The position numbers were made by a program, and so were the translations under genes. Below, piece by piece: positions 32,842 to 41,800 of a stretch of 64,000 nt of DNA; position 1 is the first letter of the stretch, and the number at the start of each line of letters is the position of its first letter. The stretch covers positions 62,001-126,000 of the forward strand of contig NZ_BAGC01000048.1 of the NCBI RefSeq assembly GCF_000308655.1, read 5' to 3'. The notes under the pieces were generated by a model. It ran no database searches. It saw only the letters and a list, made by a program, of their open reading frames with translations, and had not been told where the DNA came from. Source of the stretch: Nocardia niigatensis NBRC 100131. Lineage in GTDB: Bacteria; Actinomycetota; Actinomycetes; Mycobacteriales; Mycobacteriaceae.

Positions 32842-34326
32842 GTGCTCGCGAAAATCCGCCGCGCGGCCGTCGTCGCCGGCGTGGGCGCCACCGCCCTGCT
32901 GACCATCGCCACCAGCACCGCGTCCGCATTCGGACCGGTGCCGCCTGCCAACCCTTACCTGGGACCGGTCGGCACCGCGACCATGCACGGCGACGCCGAG
33001 GCCTCCGACACCACGCCCCTCCCCGGTGTCGGGACTGGCGGCGTCAATGCCGACTTCCACGAGGAGGGCGCGGCCTGCCCGACCATCCTGCAGGGCGCGG
33101 ACGGCTTCCCCCAGGCGTTGTGCACGAAGATCACCGATCGCGCGCCGGAAGTGCTGCTGCTGGACCCCGGCAACGGCAACACCCTCGCGCGCCTCGACCT
33201 CACCAAGGGCAGCCTGCTCGGCGGGGTCTACGCCTACCTCGACAACCACGACCAGATGGTCACCGTGGACGGCTCGGGCAACCTGCTGCGCATCGGGCAC
33301 CAGCGCGGCTCCGACGGCTCCTGGTCGCTGTCGATCGCCGCCAAAATCGATGTGACACAGGCGGTCACCGGCCACTGCGGCGGCGGCACCTGCGACGCCG
33401 TCAGCTCGGTGTCCCCCGATTACCAGGGCCGGGTGTGGTTCGCCACCGACAGCGCCGCCGCCGGCTTCGTCGCCACCGACGGCACCGCCCACTCGATCGT
33501 GCTCGCGCCCGGCGAGAACGTGGCCAACAGCATCGCCACCGCACCCCAGGGCATGGCCGTCGCCACCGACCACGCGCTCTACCTGCTGAACGTGGACGGC
33601 AGCGGCAATCCGCAGATCGTCTGGCGGCAGGCCTACGACCGCGGCCCGGCCCGCAAGCCCGGCCAATTGAGCTGGGGCACCGGCGCGACGCCGACCTTCT
33701 TCGGCCCCGGCGACGGCACCGAATACCTGGCCATCACCGACAACGCGGCCACCAAGGAGAACCTGCTCGTCTTCGACACCGGCACCGGCCGGCAGGTCTG
33801 CTCCGTGCCCGCCATCGACGGCACCGAGAACTCCCCCATCGGCTCGGGCAACAGCGTGTTCGTGGCCAGCACCTACGGCTACCCCTACCCGGCGCTGCCG
33901 CCCAACGCCGGCACCAGCCAGCCCGCCAGCGCACCGATCTCGGGCGGCATGACCCGTATCGACGTCACCGGCTCCGGCTGCACCGTGATCTGGACCAACA
34001 CCGTGCCCTCCTCGGCGGTGCCCCGACTGTCCGTGGCGGACGGCAAGATCTACACCTTCACCCGGCACTCGCTGCTCGGCAGCGGCAGCGGCGCCCTCGG
34101 CAGCGGCAGCAGCAGCGGCAGCAGTGGTCTGGGCAGCGGCAGCGCGGGGGTGACCGACAACTACAGCTTCACGGTGATCGACGCGAACACCGGCAAGGTC
34201 GACACCGAGCAGTTCGTCGGCGCGACCACGGTGAACGACACCCTCGAAATGGTCGGCACCATCGCACCCGGCCGAATCCAGTACCAGGGCACCACGACCG
34301 GGCTCTACCGCATCACGCCACGCTGA
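32842..34326 (+). CDS. secreted beta-propeller-like protein with Gly/Ser linker
   Basis: 494 residues, GTG start after GAGGAAGAGGGAGAG. A Sec signal (AVVAGVGATALLTIATSTAS) ends near Ala-Phe at about 29. Repeating WD/PQQ-like blades are visible (VTVDGSGNLLRIGHQ, GRVWFATDSAA, HALYLLNVDGSGNP, NLLVFDTGTGR), about six in all. A Gly/Ser-only segment (GSGSGALGSGSSSGSSG) sits between the last blades. Cys pairs suggest disulfides. Ligand unknown; located outside the membrane. Divergent from fbiC. Confidence 0.72.
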   Translation: MLAKIRRAAVVAGVGATALLTIATSTASAFGPVPPANPYLGPVGTATMHGDAEASDTTPLPGVGTGGVNADFHEEGAACPTILQGADGFPQALCTKITDRAPEVLLLDPGNGNTLARLDLTKGSLLGGVYAYLDNHDQMVTVDGSGNLLRIGHQRGSDGSWSLSIAAKIDVTQAVTGHCGGGTCDAVSSVSPDYQGRVWFATDSAAAGFVATDGTAHSIVLAPGENVANSIATAPQGMAVATDHALYLLNVDGSGNPQIVWRQAYDRGPARKPGQLSWGTGATPTFFGPGDGTEYLAITDNAATKENLLVFDTGTGRQVCSVPAIDGTENSPIGSGNSVFVASTYGYPYPALPPNAGTSQPASAPISGGMTRIDVTGSGCTVIWTNTVPSSAVPRLSVADGKIYTFTRHSLLGSGSGALGSGSSSGSSGLGSGSAGVTDNYSFTVIDANTGKVDTEQFVGATTVNDTLEMVGTIAPGRIQYQGTTTGLYRITPR

Positions 34327-34352
34327 TCGTCAGACGGCACATGCAATGTGGT

Positions 34353-34502
34353 TTCGTGACAACTGATCTCGTGAGGCGAGGGTAACTCGCCGGGTACCAC
34401 CAGAATGGTTTCGGCGCTCAACCGCCGGCACGGGTTTCCAGCCGTGAACGGCTCCCAGCCGCCCGCTGAAGATCCGGAGAGGCGGTACCGAGAGGCGGTA
34501 CT
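34353..34502 (+). repeat. dispersed repeat, family 2 copy 3
   Basis: Plus-oriented copy. Blocks: CGTGACAACTGATCTCGTGA, GGTAACTCGCCGGGTACCAC, CAACCGCCGGCACGGGTTTC, GTGAACGGCTCCCAGCCGC and CCGCTGAAGATCCGGAGAGG, then GCGGTACCG. The 3' end includes a duplicated AGAGGCGGTAC and lies 8 bp from the PH-domain gene's ATG, so it forms that gene's 5' leader. Confidence 0.82.
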
Positions 34503-34510
34503 GTGCCAGC

Positions 34511-35017
34511 ATGTCCCAGCCCCTCGCCCCCGGCGGCATCCTCGCCGACCCGTCGCGGCGTCCCAGCCCACGCGCCAAACTGCTGTGGGCGCTGAGCGCC
34601 GCGCTGTCGTGGGTGGTGCCGATACTCGGGGTGGGGATCTGGGCGCTGTTCGACACGCACCGGCGTGGCGTGCAGGCACTGGTATTCGGAATCGTGCTGC
34701 TGACAGCGATATTCAGCATCGTGGCCATCCCGCTGTGGCGGTACGCCGTGCACCGGTGGGAGATCACCGACGAGGCCGTCTACACCCGCACCGGCTGGTT
34801 CACCCAGGAGAGCCGGGTCGCGCCCATCACCCGCGTGCAGACCGTCGACACCTACCGCGGACCCCTGGAGCGACTGCTCGGACTGGCCACCGTCACCGTC
34901 ACCACCGCCTCCTCCGCCGGGGCCGTCCACATCAGCGCGCTCGCCCTGGCCGACGCCCGCGACACCGTCGCCCAGCTCACCGCCATCGCCGCACAGCACC
35001 GGGGGGACGCCACATGA
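34511..35017 (+). CDS. PH-domain membrane protein (DUF304/YdbS-like)
   Basis: 168 residues. Two transmembrane helices (about 25-48 and 55-75; LLWALSAALSWVVPILGVGI and LVFGIVLLTAIFSIVAIPLW) followed by the bacterial PH (bPH_2) motif: WEITDEAVYTRTGWFTQESR, APITRVQTVDTYRGPLERLLGLA. Members interact with membranes or lipids; function in this family is poorly known. The stop overlaps the next gene's ATG (ATGA). The 5' leader contains a family 2 repeat copy. Confidence 0.82.
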   Translation: MSQPLAPGGILADPSRRPSPRAKLLWALSAALSWVVPILGVGIWALFDTHRRGVQALVFGIVLLTAIFSIVAIPLWRYAVHRWEITDEAVYTRTGWFTQESRVAPITRVQTVDTYRGPLERLLGLATVTVTTASSAGAVHISALALADARDTVAQLTAIAAQHRGDAT

Positions 35018-36792
35018 GCCGGCCGCCGCAAGAGCCCGAGGAATTCACGGATTCCTCCCCGACAGAGGCGCTTTCACCGATCACCGCGCTCTCGGGGCCG
35101 GGGACGCCCCTCGGTCCGGACGCCCAGGGCTGGCAGCGACTCGACAAACGCATGCTGCTGGTCCACCCGGTCACCGAGCTCATCCGCTTCATCCCGGTTC
35201 TGATCGCCACCCTGGTCGCGGGCGCGAGCAGCGACAATCCCCGCTGGAGCCTCGCCGTGGTGGCGATCATCGTCGCCTTCGCGCTCACCCGCTGGTTCAC
35301 CACCACCTACCGCATCACCCCCGACAATGTGGAACTGCGTACCGGACTCGTTCAGCGCAAACGACTCTCGGTGCCGCGCAACCGGGTGCGCTCGGTGGAC
35401 GTGCAGGCCGACCTGCTGCACCGGGTCCTCGGACTGGCGGTGCTGTCCATCGGTACCGGGCAGCACGCGGAGAAGCGGGAGCAGTTCAAACTGGACTCGC
35501 TGGACGCCAAGCTGGTGCCGCAACTGCGGCTGGCACTGCTGGCGCACACCGGTGCCGGATCGGAAGCCGCCGACTCCCGGACGGCGACATCGGATTCCGG
35601 CACACCGGCGGCGAGCCACGGTCACCCGGCCGTGGAAATCGCGCACTGGCAACCGGATTGGGTGCGCTACGCCCCGCTCTCGCTGACCGGCTTCGCCATC
35701 ATCGCACCGGTCGTGGGTCTGGCCTTCCAGTACGGATTCGCCCAGCTCTTCCTGAAATCCGGCACGGTCCAGGATGTCGGCCACCGCGGCTCGGCGGTCA
35801 TCGCCGGCGTGATCGCACTGCTCGTCGTGATTCTCGTGGTGGTGGTCAGCCTCGCCGCGTGCGCACGCTACCTGATGACCTGGTTCGGGCTGAACGTCCT
35901 GGACGACGGCAAAACCCTGACCATCCGCCACGGACTGCTCACCACCCGCCAGACCACGCTCGACCTGGCCCGCCTGCGCGGCGCGACCGTCAACGAGCCA
36001 CTGCTGCTGCGGCTGGCCGGGGCGGCCGAACTCGAAGCCATCATGACCGGGACCAGCCCGCGCCAGAAGATCCTGCCGCAGGCGCCCCGCACCGCCGTCC
36101 ATCGCACTCTCACGCATCTGCTGGGCGCTGCGGCCGGCGCGCCCTCGGCAGGCGACGCGGCCGGTGTGCCCCCGACGGGCGAAGCCGCCTCCGCGACAAC
36201 CGATCCCGAAAAACTCGCGACGATGGATACGGTCCATCTCCCGAAGGTGGATCAGAAATCCCTTTCCGCACCGGGCAACTCGGCGGCTCCGGACCAGCCG
36301 GCCCCCGCGCTGGTCACCGTCCCGCTGCGTCCCCACGGCCCGGCCGCCCACCGCCGCCGCTACACCCGCACTCTGGGCCCGCTCGCGGTCATCGCGGCGG
36401 TTCTGCTCAGCGTTTCCCTTGCGGGAGGCCATATCCCGACCTGGATGTGGATCGCCCTCGCCCTCGCCACCCCCATCGCCGCCGCTCTCGCCTGGGACCG
36501 CTACCGCGGTCTCGGCCACGCCGTTCTGCCTGCCGCCGAAGGCAAACCGGCCTGGCTCATCACCCGCCGGGGCTGCCTCGACCGCGACCGCGATTGCCTG
36601 GAAGCTCCCGGCGTCATCGGATGGACCGTCCGCCAGACCTTCTTCCAGCGCCGTGCGGGTGTGGCCACCGTGGTCGCGGCCTCGGCGGCGGGCAAGAAGC
36701 GCTACCGCGTCATCGATCTGCCGCTCGATCAGGCCTGGTCGCTCATCGAGGCCGTCACCCCCGGTCAGCTCGGCACACCCGTCCCGCGCTGA
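35014..36792 (+). CDS. large PH-domain membrane protein (DUF304/YdbT-like)
   Basis: 592 residues. Starts in the ATGA overlap with the small partner. Helices at about 60-80 and 90-105 (IPVLIATLVAGASS), a bPH domain with YRITPDNVELRTGLVQRKR and VPRNRVRSVDVQADLLHRVLGLA, further helices (VIAGVIALLVVILVVVVSLA), and a second bPH domain near 320 (LTIRHGLLTTRQTTLDLARL). A third lies at the C-terminus. The pairing of a short and a long member is the YdbS-YdbT arrangement of Bacillus and other actinobacteria. Likely a two-protein membrane complex; function unknown. Confidence 0.82.
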   Translation: MSRPPQEPEEFTDSSPTEALSPITALSGPGTPLGPDAQGWQRLDKRMLLVHPVTELIRFIPVLIATLVAGASSDNPRWSLAVVAIIVAFALTRWFTTTYRITPDNVELRTGLVQRKRLSVPRNRVRSVDVQADLLHRVLGLAVLSIGTGQHAEKREQFKLDSLDAKLVPQLRLALLAHTGAGSEAADSRTATSDSGTPAASHGHPAVEIAHWQPDWVRYAPLSLTGFAIIAPVVGLAFQYGFAQLFLKSGTVQDVGHRGSAVIAGVIALLVVILVVVVSLAACARYLMTWFGLNVLDDGKTLTIRHGLLTTRQTTLDLARLRGATVNEPLLLRLAGAAELEAIMTGTSPRQKILPQAPRTAVHRTLTHLLGAAAGAPSAGDAAGVPPTGEAASATTDPEKLATMDTVHLPKVDQKSLSAPGNSAAPDQPAPALVTVPLRPHGPAAHRRRYTRTLGPLAVIAAVLLSVSLAGGHIPTWMWIALALATPIAAALAWDRYRGLGHAVLPAAEGKPAWLITRRGCLDRDRDCLEAPGVIGWTVRQTFFQRRAGVATVVAASAAGKKRYRVIDLPLDQAWSLIEAVTPGQLGTPVPR

Positions 36793-36848
36793 GCGCGGCA
36801 CGACCCGCGGCGGATCGAATAATCCACGGCCGGGCCATGATTCGCGGG

Positions 36849-38153
36849 TCAGCCGAGGACCGGGTAGTTGGAGCGGATCACACCCTGCGGGTCGCGGTCC
36901 CGCTTGACGGCGCGCAGGCGATCCAGGGTGGCCGCGTCGAAGGCGGCCGCCGCCGACTCGCCGGGCGCCAGGAAGGTGAACGGCTTCTTGCCCGTCACCA
37001 GCGAGCCGAACTCCGCCACCAGCGCACTCGTCTTGGCGTGCACCGCATCTCGCAGCTGCGGCAGGCCGAGGCCGAGCGTCGACACCAGGTATTCGTCGGA
37101 CAGCGCACCGCGCGCACCCGCCGCCGGGCGGGCCAACGCACCGCCGAGGTGACGGACCTGGACGCTGACGAGGGGGGCCAGGCCTTCACCGAGGATGATC
37201 TTCTCCGACTCCGGCGACAGGTCCGCCAGCAGCTCGCCACGCGTGATGGCCGGGCTGGGATCGGTCGGCTCGGTAGTGATGGCGCCCAGGTCGGCGGTCG
37301 ACATGGCGGCACGGGTGTCGGCGACCGCGCCACCGAGACCGTCCAGCGCGGACACCAGCGCCCGGCCCTCCGCCGGGTCTCCCAGGTACGCCAGGTCCAG
37401 GGCCACCATCTCCGGAGCCTGCGGGAACCGGAAGCGGCTGAACCACACCGACAGCGCGTCGGGCGCCCCGGAGGTCAACGCGCGGAACGCATCCCATACC
37501 TCGGGCAGCCGCTCGGCGGACCAGGTGATGCGGCCGCCGTACAGGCCGGGAGCGGGGAAGAGCTCGAATTCGAGACCGGTCACGACGGCGAAATCGCCAC
37601 CGCCACCGGACAGGGCCCAGAACAGGTCCGGATCACTGTCCGCCGTCACCCGGCCCGGATTGCCCTCGGCGTCCACGATCTCGAAGGCGCGCACCGCATC
37701 CGACGCCCAGCCGTGCCGGCGGCCGAACCAGCTCTTGCCGCCGCCCAGCGTGTAGCCGGTCACCCCGACCACCGGATTGCTGCCCGCCAGGCCGGTCAGC
37801 CCGTGCTCGGCCGCGGCCGCCTGGACGGCGCCCCACCGGACGCCCGCGCCGATCCGCGCGACCCGGGCCAGCGGATCGATCTCCAACCGGCGCAACGATC
37901 CGGTGCGCAGCAGGATCGCGTCCTCGACGCCGCCGGCCGCGCCGTGGCCCGTCGGCTGGGTCACCACCGGGCGGCCCGCGGCCCGCGCGTAGCGCACCAC
38001 CGCGGCGACATCCTCGGTGTCGGCGGCCTCGGCCACCGCGGCCACCGGCTGTGTCACGGCGAGGCTCCACGGCCGCGCGACCGTGTCGAAGCCCGGGTCA
38101 CCGGACTCCAGGACGCGGCCCCGGACGGTGTTGCGCAGTTCGTCGAATCCCAT
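36849..38153 (-). CDS. FAD-linked oxidoreductase (berberine-bridge/PCMH type)
   Basis: 434 residues from the ATG at 38153 (GAGGGA upstream). FAD-binding PCMH domain: RPWSLAVTQPVAAVAEAADT, VVTQPTGHGAAGG (the His could be a covalent flavin attachment), RRLEIDPLARVARIGAGVRW, VVGVTGYTLGGGKSWFGRRH, GGGGDFAVVTGLEFELFPAP; C-terminal berberine-like region ends RDPQGVIRSNYPV. Likely oxidises an alcohol or sugar with FAD. The usual bicovalent Cys is not evident. Neighbours give no clue to the substrate. Confidence 0.82.
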   Translation of the reverse strand: MGFDELRNTVRGRVLESGDPGFDTVARPWSLAVTQPVAAVAEAADTEDVAAVVRYARAAGRPVVTQPTGHGAAGGVEDAILLRTGSLRRLEIDPLARVARIGAGVRWGAVQAAAAEHGLTGLAGSNPVVGVTGYTLGGGKSWFGRRHGWASDAVRAFEIVDAEGNPGRVTADSDPDLFWALSGGGGDFAVVTGLEFELFPAPGLYGGRITWSAERLPEVWDAFRALTSGAPDALSVWFSRFRFPQAPEMVALDLAYLGDPAEGRALVSALDGLGGAVADTRAAMSTADLGAITTEPTDPSPAITRGELLADLSPESEKIILGEGLAPLVSVQVRHLGGALARPAAGARGALSDEYLVSTLGLGLPQLRDAVHAKTSALVAEFGSLVTGKKPFTFLAPGESAAAAFDAATLDRLRAVKRDRDPQGVIRSNYPVLG

Positions 38154-38247
38154 CGTCGTCCCTCGTTCCTGATCGTGATTTCGAATCACCAGGGTGACGA
38201 GACAGACCCGCGAAGTGTGACTCCGCGGCGGAAGGATATGACCGCGG

Positions 38248-38745
38248 TCACATTCCGGTCGTGACGAGACGGGCGGTCGCCCGGTAATAGAGGTACATGC
38301 CGGCAGGCAGCAATCCGCAGATGAGCAGCAGCATGGTCGGCCAATCGCCCATGAGCAGCGCGTACCCGCTCGGGCTGAAACCCGCGCAGATCAGGAAACC
38401 AAGCGTCCACACCAGAATCGGCAGGGCCATCACGCCGATCCGCTTGCTGATCACACCCATCCCCATCACCAGCAGCACGTTCACCACCGCGGCGGCCAGC
38501 GCCGTGAGCGGCACCGGAATCGCGCCGTCGGTCATGCCCGAGGCCAGCGTGCTCGCGGCCATCACCGGCGTCGGCTCCGGCATGTTCGCCCGGCCGGCGT
38601 AGATCGGCAGGAACAGCACCTCGAACCCGAGCGTGATCACCGCGTCGGTCAGCAGCAGCGTGCCGATCATCGCGGTGAGCACCCCGCGCAGCGGTCCCAC
38701 CACCGATACCGCATCGCCCGCGCGGGCGTCGGCCGTCACCGTCAC
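38248..38745 (-). CDS. four-helix membrane protein (Rv1171 type)
   Basis: 165 residues. The GTG at 38745 overlaps the stop of the 52-residue gene upstream (GTGA). Hydrophobic helices: MIGTLLLTDAVITLGFEVLF, LTALAAAVVNVLLVMGMGV, MALPILVWTLGFLICAGF and MLLLICGLLPAGMYLYYRAT. A loop (YAGRANMPEPTPVMAAST) faces outside. It follows mshB, as Rv1171 follows Rv1170 in M. tuberculosis. Function unknown; possibly co-expressed with mycothiol synthesis. Confidence 0.72.
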   Translation of the reverse strand: MTVTADARAGDAVSVVGPLRGVLTAMIGTLLLTDAVITLGFEVLFLPIYAGRANMPEPTPVMAASTLASGMTDGAIPVPLTALAAAVVNVLLVMGMGVISKRIGVMALPILVWTLGFLICAGFSPSGYALLMGDWPTMLLLICGLLPAGMYLYYRATARLVTTGM

Positions 38746-38900
38746 GGCACCGGCGGGAATCCGAGCAGGGTCAGCAGCTGACTCTGCATGTCCACGAAGC
38801 CGTAGAGCACGGAGAGATACAGCTGGTGCTGCCACTCGAAGTAGGGGCGCTGACTCTCGACGAACGCCGCGATCGCGTTCTGGAGATCCCAGTTGTACAT
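38742..38900 (-). CDS. 52-residue conserved-looking small protein
   Basis: ATG at 38900, 12 bp after the mshB stop, with GAGAGACTGAGG upstream; stop TGA overlaps the next GTG. Sequence starts MYNWDLQNAIAAFVESQRPY and continues FEWQHQLYLSVLYGFVDMQS, ending LLTLLGFPPVP. Rich in aromatic and Gln residues, no signal peptide, one hydrophobic stretch. The four-nucleotide coupling to the membrane protein is strong evidence of a real gene. Function unknown; perhaps an accessory subunit of the membrane protein. Confidence 0.6.
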   Translation of the reverse strand: MYNWDLQNAIAAFVESQRPYFEWQHQLYLSVLYGFVDMQSQLLTLLGFPPVP

Positions 38901-38912
38901 AGCCTCAGTCTC

Positions 38913-39806
38913 TCATTCCAGCCCGGCGAGAAGATCATGTTCGCGGCCGTCGGGTCCGACCGGGCCGCGCTCGCCACGCACCAGAATGTAGTGCTCCTCC
39001 GGCAGCACCGGCTGGGCCACACCGTTCGACAGCGCGAACTCCCGGCCCGACGGGGCCACCGTCACCTGGGTGGCGTGCGCCCGCAGCGCCGCGCGCTTGG
39101 CGGACAGCACCTCCGACACGTCCACCGTGGTGGTCACGGATTCTGCGGGGACACAGGCCAATTCACCCGTGTGCGGCAGTCGCCAGCCGCGCGGCAGGGC
39201 GCCCGGCAGCTGATCCACCGTGCGCCGCTTCAACGCCTCCGTGTGCATGGCGAGCACCGCGCGGTCGGTGACCGTCCAGTACATCTTCGGGACCGTCCAG
39301 CCCCAATCCGAGGCCGCGTCGATGGCCGCCATGGTGATCTCGTGCGCGCGAATGTGATCCGGATGCCCGTAGCCGCCGCGCGGGTCGTAGCCGATCACCA
39401 CCCGCGGACGCAGCTCCAGGATCACCTGCACCAGCGCGTCGGTCGCGGCGGTCCCGGAGTTCACGAAGGCGCGGGGATTGCGCGCCGACGGCGTCCCGGC
39501 CATGCCGGAATCCCGCCAGCGACCCGCCCCGCCCAGGAAGTGCGGCACCCCGGCATCCAATTCGGCCAGCGCCCGGGTCAATTCGAGAATGCGATAACCG
39601 CCCAGCTGATCGGCCTGCCCGGCCACCAGATGCGCGTAGTCATCGCCGACGACCTCGCCCTCCTCGCCGAGCGTGCAGGTCACCACGGTGACCGGAAGGC
39701 CGCGCTTGCGATAGTGGGCGATGGTGCCGCCGGTGGTGATGGACTCGTCGTCCGGATGCGCGTGCACCAGCAGCAGGCCGTGCCGCGACGCATCGAGAGG
39801 ATTCAA
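38913..39806 (-). CDS. mshB: mycothiol biosynthesis deacetylase MshB
   Basis: 297 residues. LmbE/PIG-L zinc hydrolase: LLLVHAHPDDESITTGGTIA (zinc motif AHPDDE), VTCTLGEEGEVVG, the ELRPRVVIGYDPRGGYGHPD metal-binding segment, and HIRAHEITMAA. It deacetylates GlcNAc-inositol to GlcN-inositol in mycothiol synthesis. The start overlaps the lpqW stop by 4 bp; downstream genes are the two small coupled genes. Homologue of Rv1170. Confidence 0.95.
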   Translation of the reverse strand: MNPLDASRHGLLLVHAHPDDESITTGGTIAHYRKRGLPVTVVTCTLGEEGEVVGDDYAHLVAGQADQLGGYRILELTRALAELDAGVPHFLGGAGRWRDSGMAGTPSARNPRAFVNSGTAATDALVQVILELRPRVVIGYDPRGGYGHPDHIRAHEITMAAIDAASDWGWTVPKMYWTVTDRAVLAMHTEALKRRTVDQLPGALPRGWRLPHTGELACVPAESVTTTVDVSEVLSAKRAALRAHATQVTVAPSGREFALSNGVAQPVLPEEHYILVRGERGPVGPDGREHDLLAGLE

Positions 39807-41548
39807 GGCAACCTCCGCCAGTTGGCGGCATCACCGAAGATGCCGGTCTGGATGGCGCCACTCAGCGAAGCCCCGTCCACACGCGGGCCCGCCGCCGCCA
39901 CCTGGGTGTCCTGCACGATCGGCAGCACCGTCGCCAGCTCCCACAGCTTCGGCTCGGTCTCACCGATCACCTTGCCGACGTCGATGCCACGCAGGGCGGC
40001 GTCGATACCGGGCTGCAGGGCCGGATCGCAGACGCCGGACACGTTCGAGGGCGACTTCTTGGCCCCGTCCGCGACCGTGGTGTCGGCGGTGTCACCGGGC
40101 GGCGCCACCGGCGTGCACCCGTAGCGCGACGCCAGCACCGTAGCCGGATCCTCGCCGGTCCGCTCCCAGCCGACCACCGCGTCGATCCCGACGTCGGTCA
40201 GCTCCTTGCCGTACAGCTGCGCGGCCGTGACGCTGCGCACGATGACATCGATTCCGGCACTGCGCAATTGGTCGGCGGCGGTATTGGCCACCGCCAGTGT
40301 GGTGGTGTCACCGTCCACCGCGCCGATCCGCACGGTCAACGACTTGCCGTTCTTGGCCAGCGACCGCGGCTGCGGGGCAGGCGAGGTCGCCGACTGGGCG
40401 GCCGGCGTCTCCGCGGCCCGCGCGAACCCGGCCTCGGCCAGCAGACCGAACGCCTCCTCCTGGCTCATCCGCCGCGGCTCGGTGGCCACATAGCCCGGAT
40501 CCGACGGCGAAAGCACCTGCGCCCGAGCCGGTTCCACCCAGCTGCCGGTCTGCGCGCCGACCGTCGCCAGCAGCACCGGATCCAGCAGCGCCAGCACCGC
40601 GCGCCGCACCCGCACATCGGCCAGATCGCCGCTGCGGCCGTTCAACGCCAGCTGCATCTCCCGCGACTGCGGCATGGTCGCCGTGCGCACCGACGGGATC
40701 GCCGCCAGCTGCGCCTGCAACGCCACCCCGCCGTGCACCAGCGCCATCTGCGCGTCCCCGACACGCAGCGACTCGGCCACCTGCGCGGGAGTTCCACCGC
40801 GCCGCAACAGAATCTGATCCGGCACCGCGGGCTGACCCCAGTACCGGTCATTGCGTTCCAGCAGGATCTCCTCGCGACCCCGGTCGGCCTGCTTGATGCG
40901 GAACTGCCCGCCGGAGATCCGGATGGTGTCGATCAGGCCCTGCTCGAAACCCGAGTCCTTGATCAGATGCTGCGGCAGCAGATCCGAGAACAGTTGCCGC
41001 CAGGCCGGATACGGCTGCGTCATGGTGACCGTCACCGTCTTGCCGCCCGCCGACGAACTGATATCCGAGATCAGCCGGTAGCCCGCGGGATCCACCGTGC
41101 CCGGCTGCGTGATCATCTGTTGCCAGAGGTATTTGAAGTCCTCGGCCGCGATGGGCGCACCGTCGGACCAGGACGCCTCGTTCTTGATCTGGTAGGTGAT
41201 GGTGAACGGCTCCTGCACCGTCACATCCGCCGACACCATGAGCGCCGGATCCAGACTCCAGTCGGTGCCGCCCGGCACACCCGGCGTCGGACCCGGCCGG
41301 AACGGGCTCGGCAGCACCATCGACGCGACCGCCGCCGTCGCCGGCGACTGCTGCGACCGCAGATGCGGATTGAACCCGATCCCGATGTCGTCCACCGCCA
41401 CCACGACCGAGTTCTTCCCCGGCTTGGCGGGCTGAGTCTTCGGACTGTCCGTGGATTCGATGGGCGGCGGCGGATTCGCCGTGCAGCCGGTCGCGACCGT
41501 CAGAAGGGTCGCTACCAACACCAGCACCGCGCGCCACGATGCGCGCAT
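39803..41548 (-). CDS. lpqW: LpqW-type solute-binding lipoprotein
   Basis: 581 residues from the ATG at 41548. Lipobox TVATGC after the signal MRASWRAVLVLVATLLTVAT; the mature protein begins TANPPPP. Peptide-binding SBP5 features: VAVDDIGIGFNPHLRSQQSP, DVTVQEPFTITYQIKNEASW, SDGAPIAAEDFKYLWQQM, VTVTMTQPYPAWRQLFSDLL, AVLALLDPVLLATVGAQ. Homologue of Rv1166; in mycobacteria LpqW modulates PIM/LAM branch-point flux. No transporter permease is encoded beside it. Overlaps mshB. Confidence 0.88.
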   Translation of the reverse strand: MRASWRAVLVLVATLLTVATGCTANPPPPIESTDSPKTQPAKPGKNSVVVAVDDIGIGFNPHLRSQQSPATAAVASMVLPSPFRPGPTPGVPGGTDWSLDPALMVSADVTVQEPFTITYQIKNEASWSDGAPIAAEDFKYLWQQMITQPGTVDPAGYRLISDISSSAGGKTVTVTMTQPYPAWRQLFSDLLPQHLIKDSGFEQGLIDTIRISGGQFRIKQADRGREEILLERNDRYWGQPAVPDQILLRRGGTPAQVAESLRVGDAQMALVHGGVALQAQLAAIPSVRTATMPQSREMQLALNGRSGDLADVRVRRAVLALLDPVLLATVGAQTGSWVEPARAQVLSPSDPGYVATEPRRMSQEEAFGLLAEAGFARAAETPAAQSATSPAPQPRSLAKNGKSLTVRIGAVDGDTTTLAVANTAADQLRSAGIDVIVRSVTAAQLYGKELTDVGIDAVVGWERTGEDPATVLASRYGCTPVAPPGDTADTTVADGAKKSPSNVSGVCDPALQPGIDAALRGIDVGKVIGETEPKLWELATVLPIVQDTQVAAAGPRVDGASLSGAIQTGIFGDAANWRRLP

Positions 41549-41690
41549 CCTGGCCCCTGTTCTCACCTTCGGCACCTTACTGGATTCACCTTCCACGGCC
41601 CTACCACCGATGCCACCGCCGTGCCCCGCACTCGATCGCAGAACCCCGGTCCCCCACCGAGCACTACGGCGCTCGACACCCGCCCAAGGC

Positions 41691-41800
41691 TCGCGGCCCG
41701 CCCCGGTCTGGACTGACCGGAGCGGGGCAGCGAAGCGGAGGAACGGAGGGAGGTAAGACCGGGGTCACAGGGCCGCGAACAGCCGGAGCGAAGCGGAGGC
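41691..41800. repeat. dispersed long-hairpin repeat, family 1 copy D
   Basis: Arms TCGCGGCCCGCCCCGGTCT (41691-41709) and AGACCGGGG (41756-41764) to GGGCCGCGA, loop starting GGACTGACCGGAGCGGGGC, tail GCCGGAGCGAAGCGGAGG. It abuts the typA stop codon at 41800. Confidence 0.8.
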
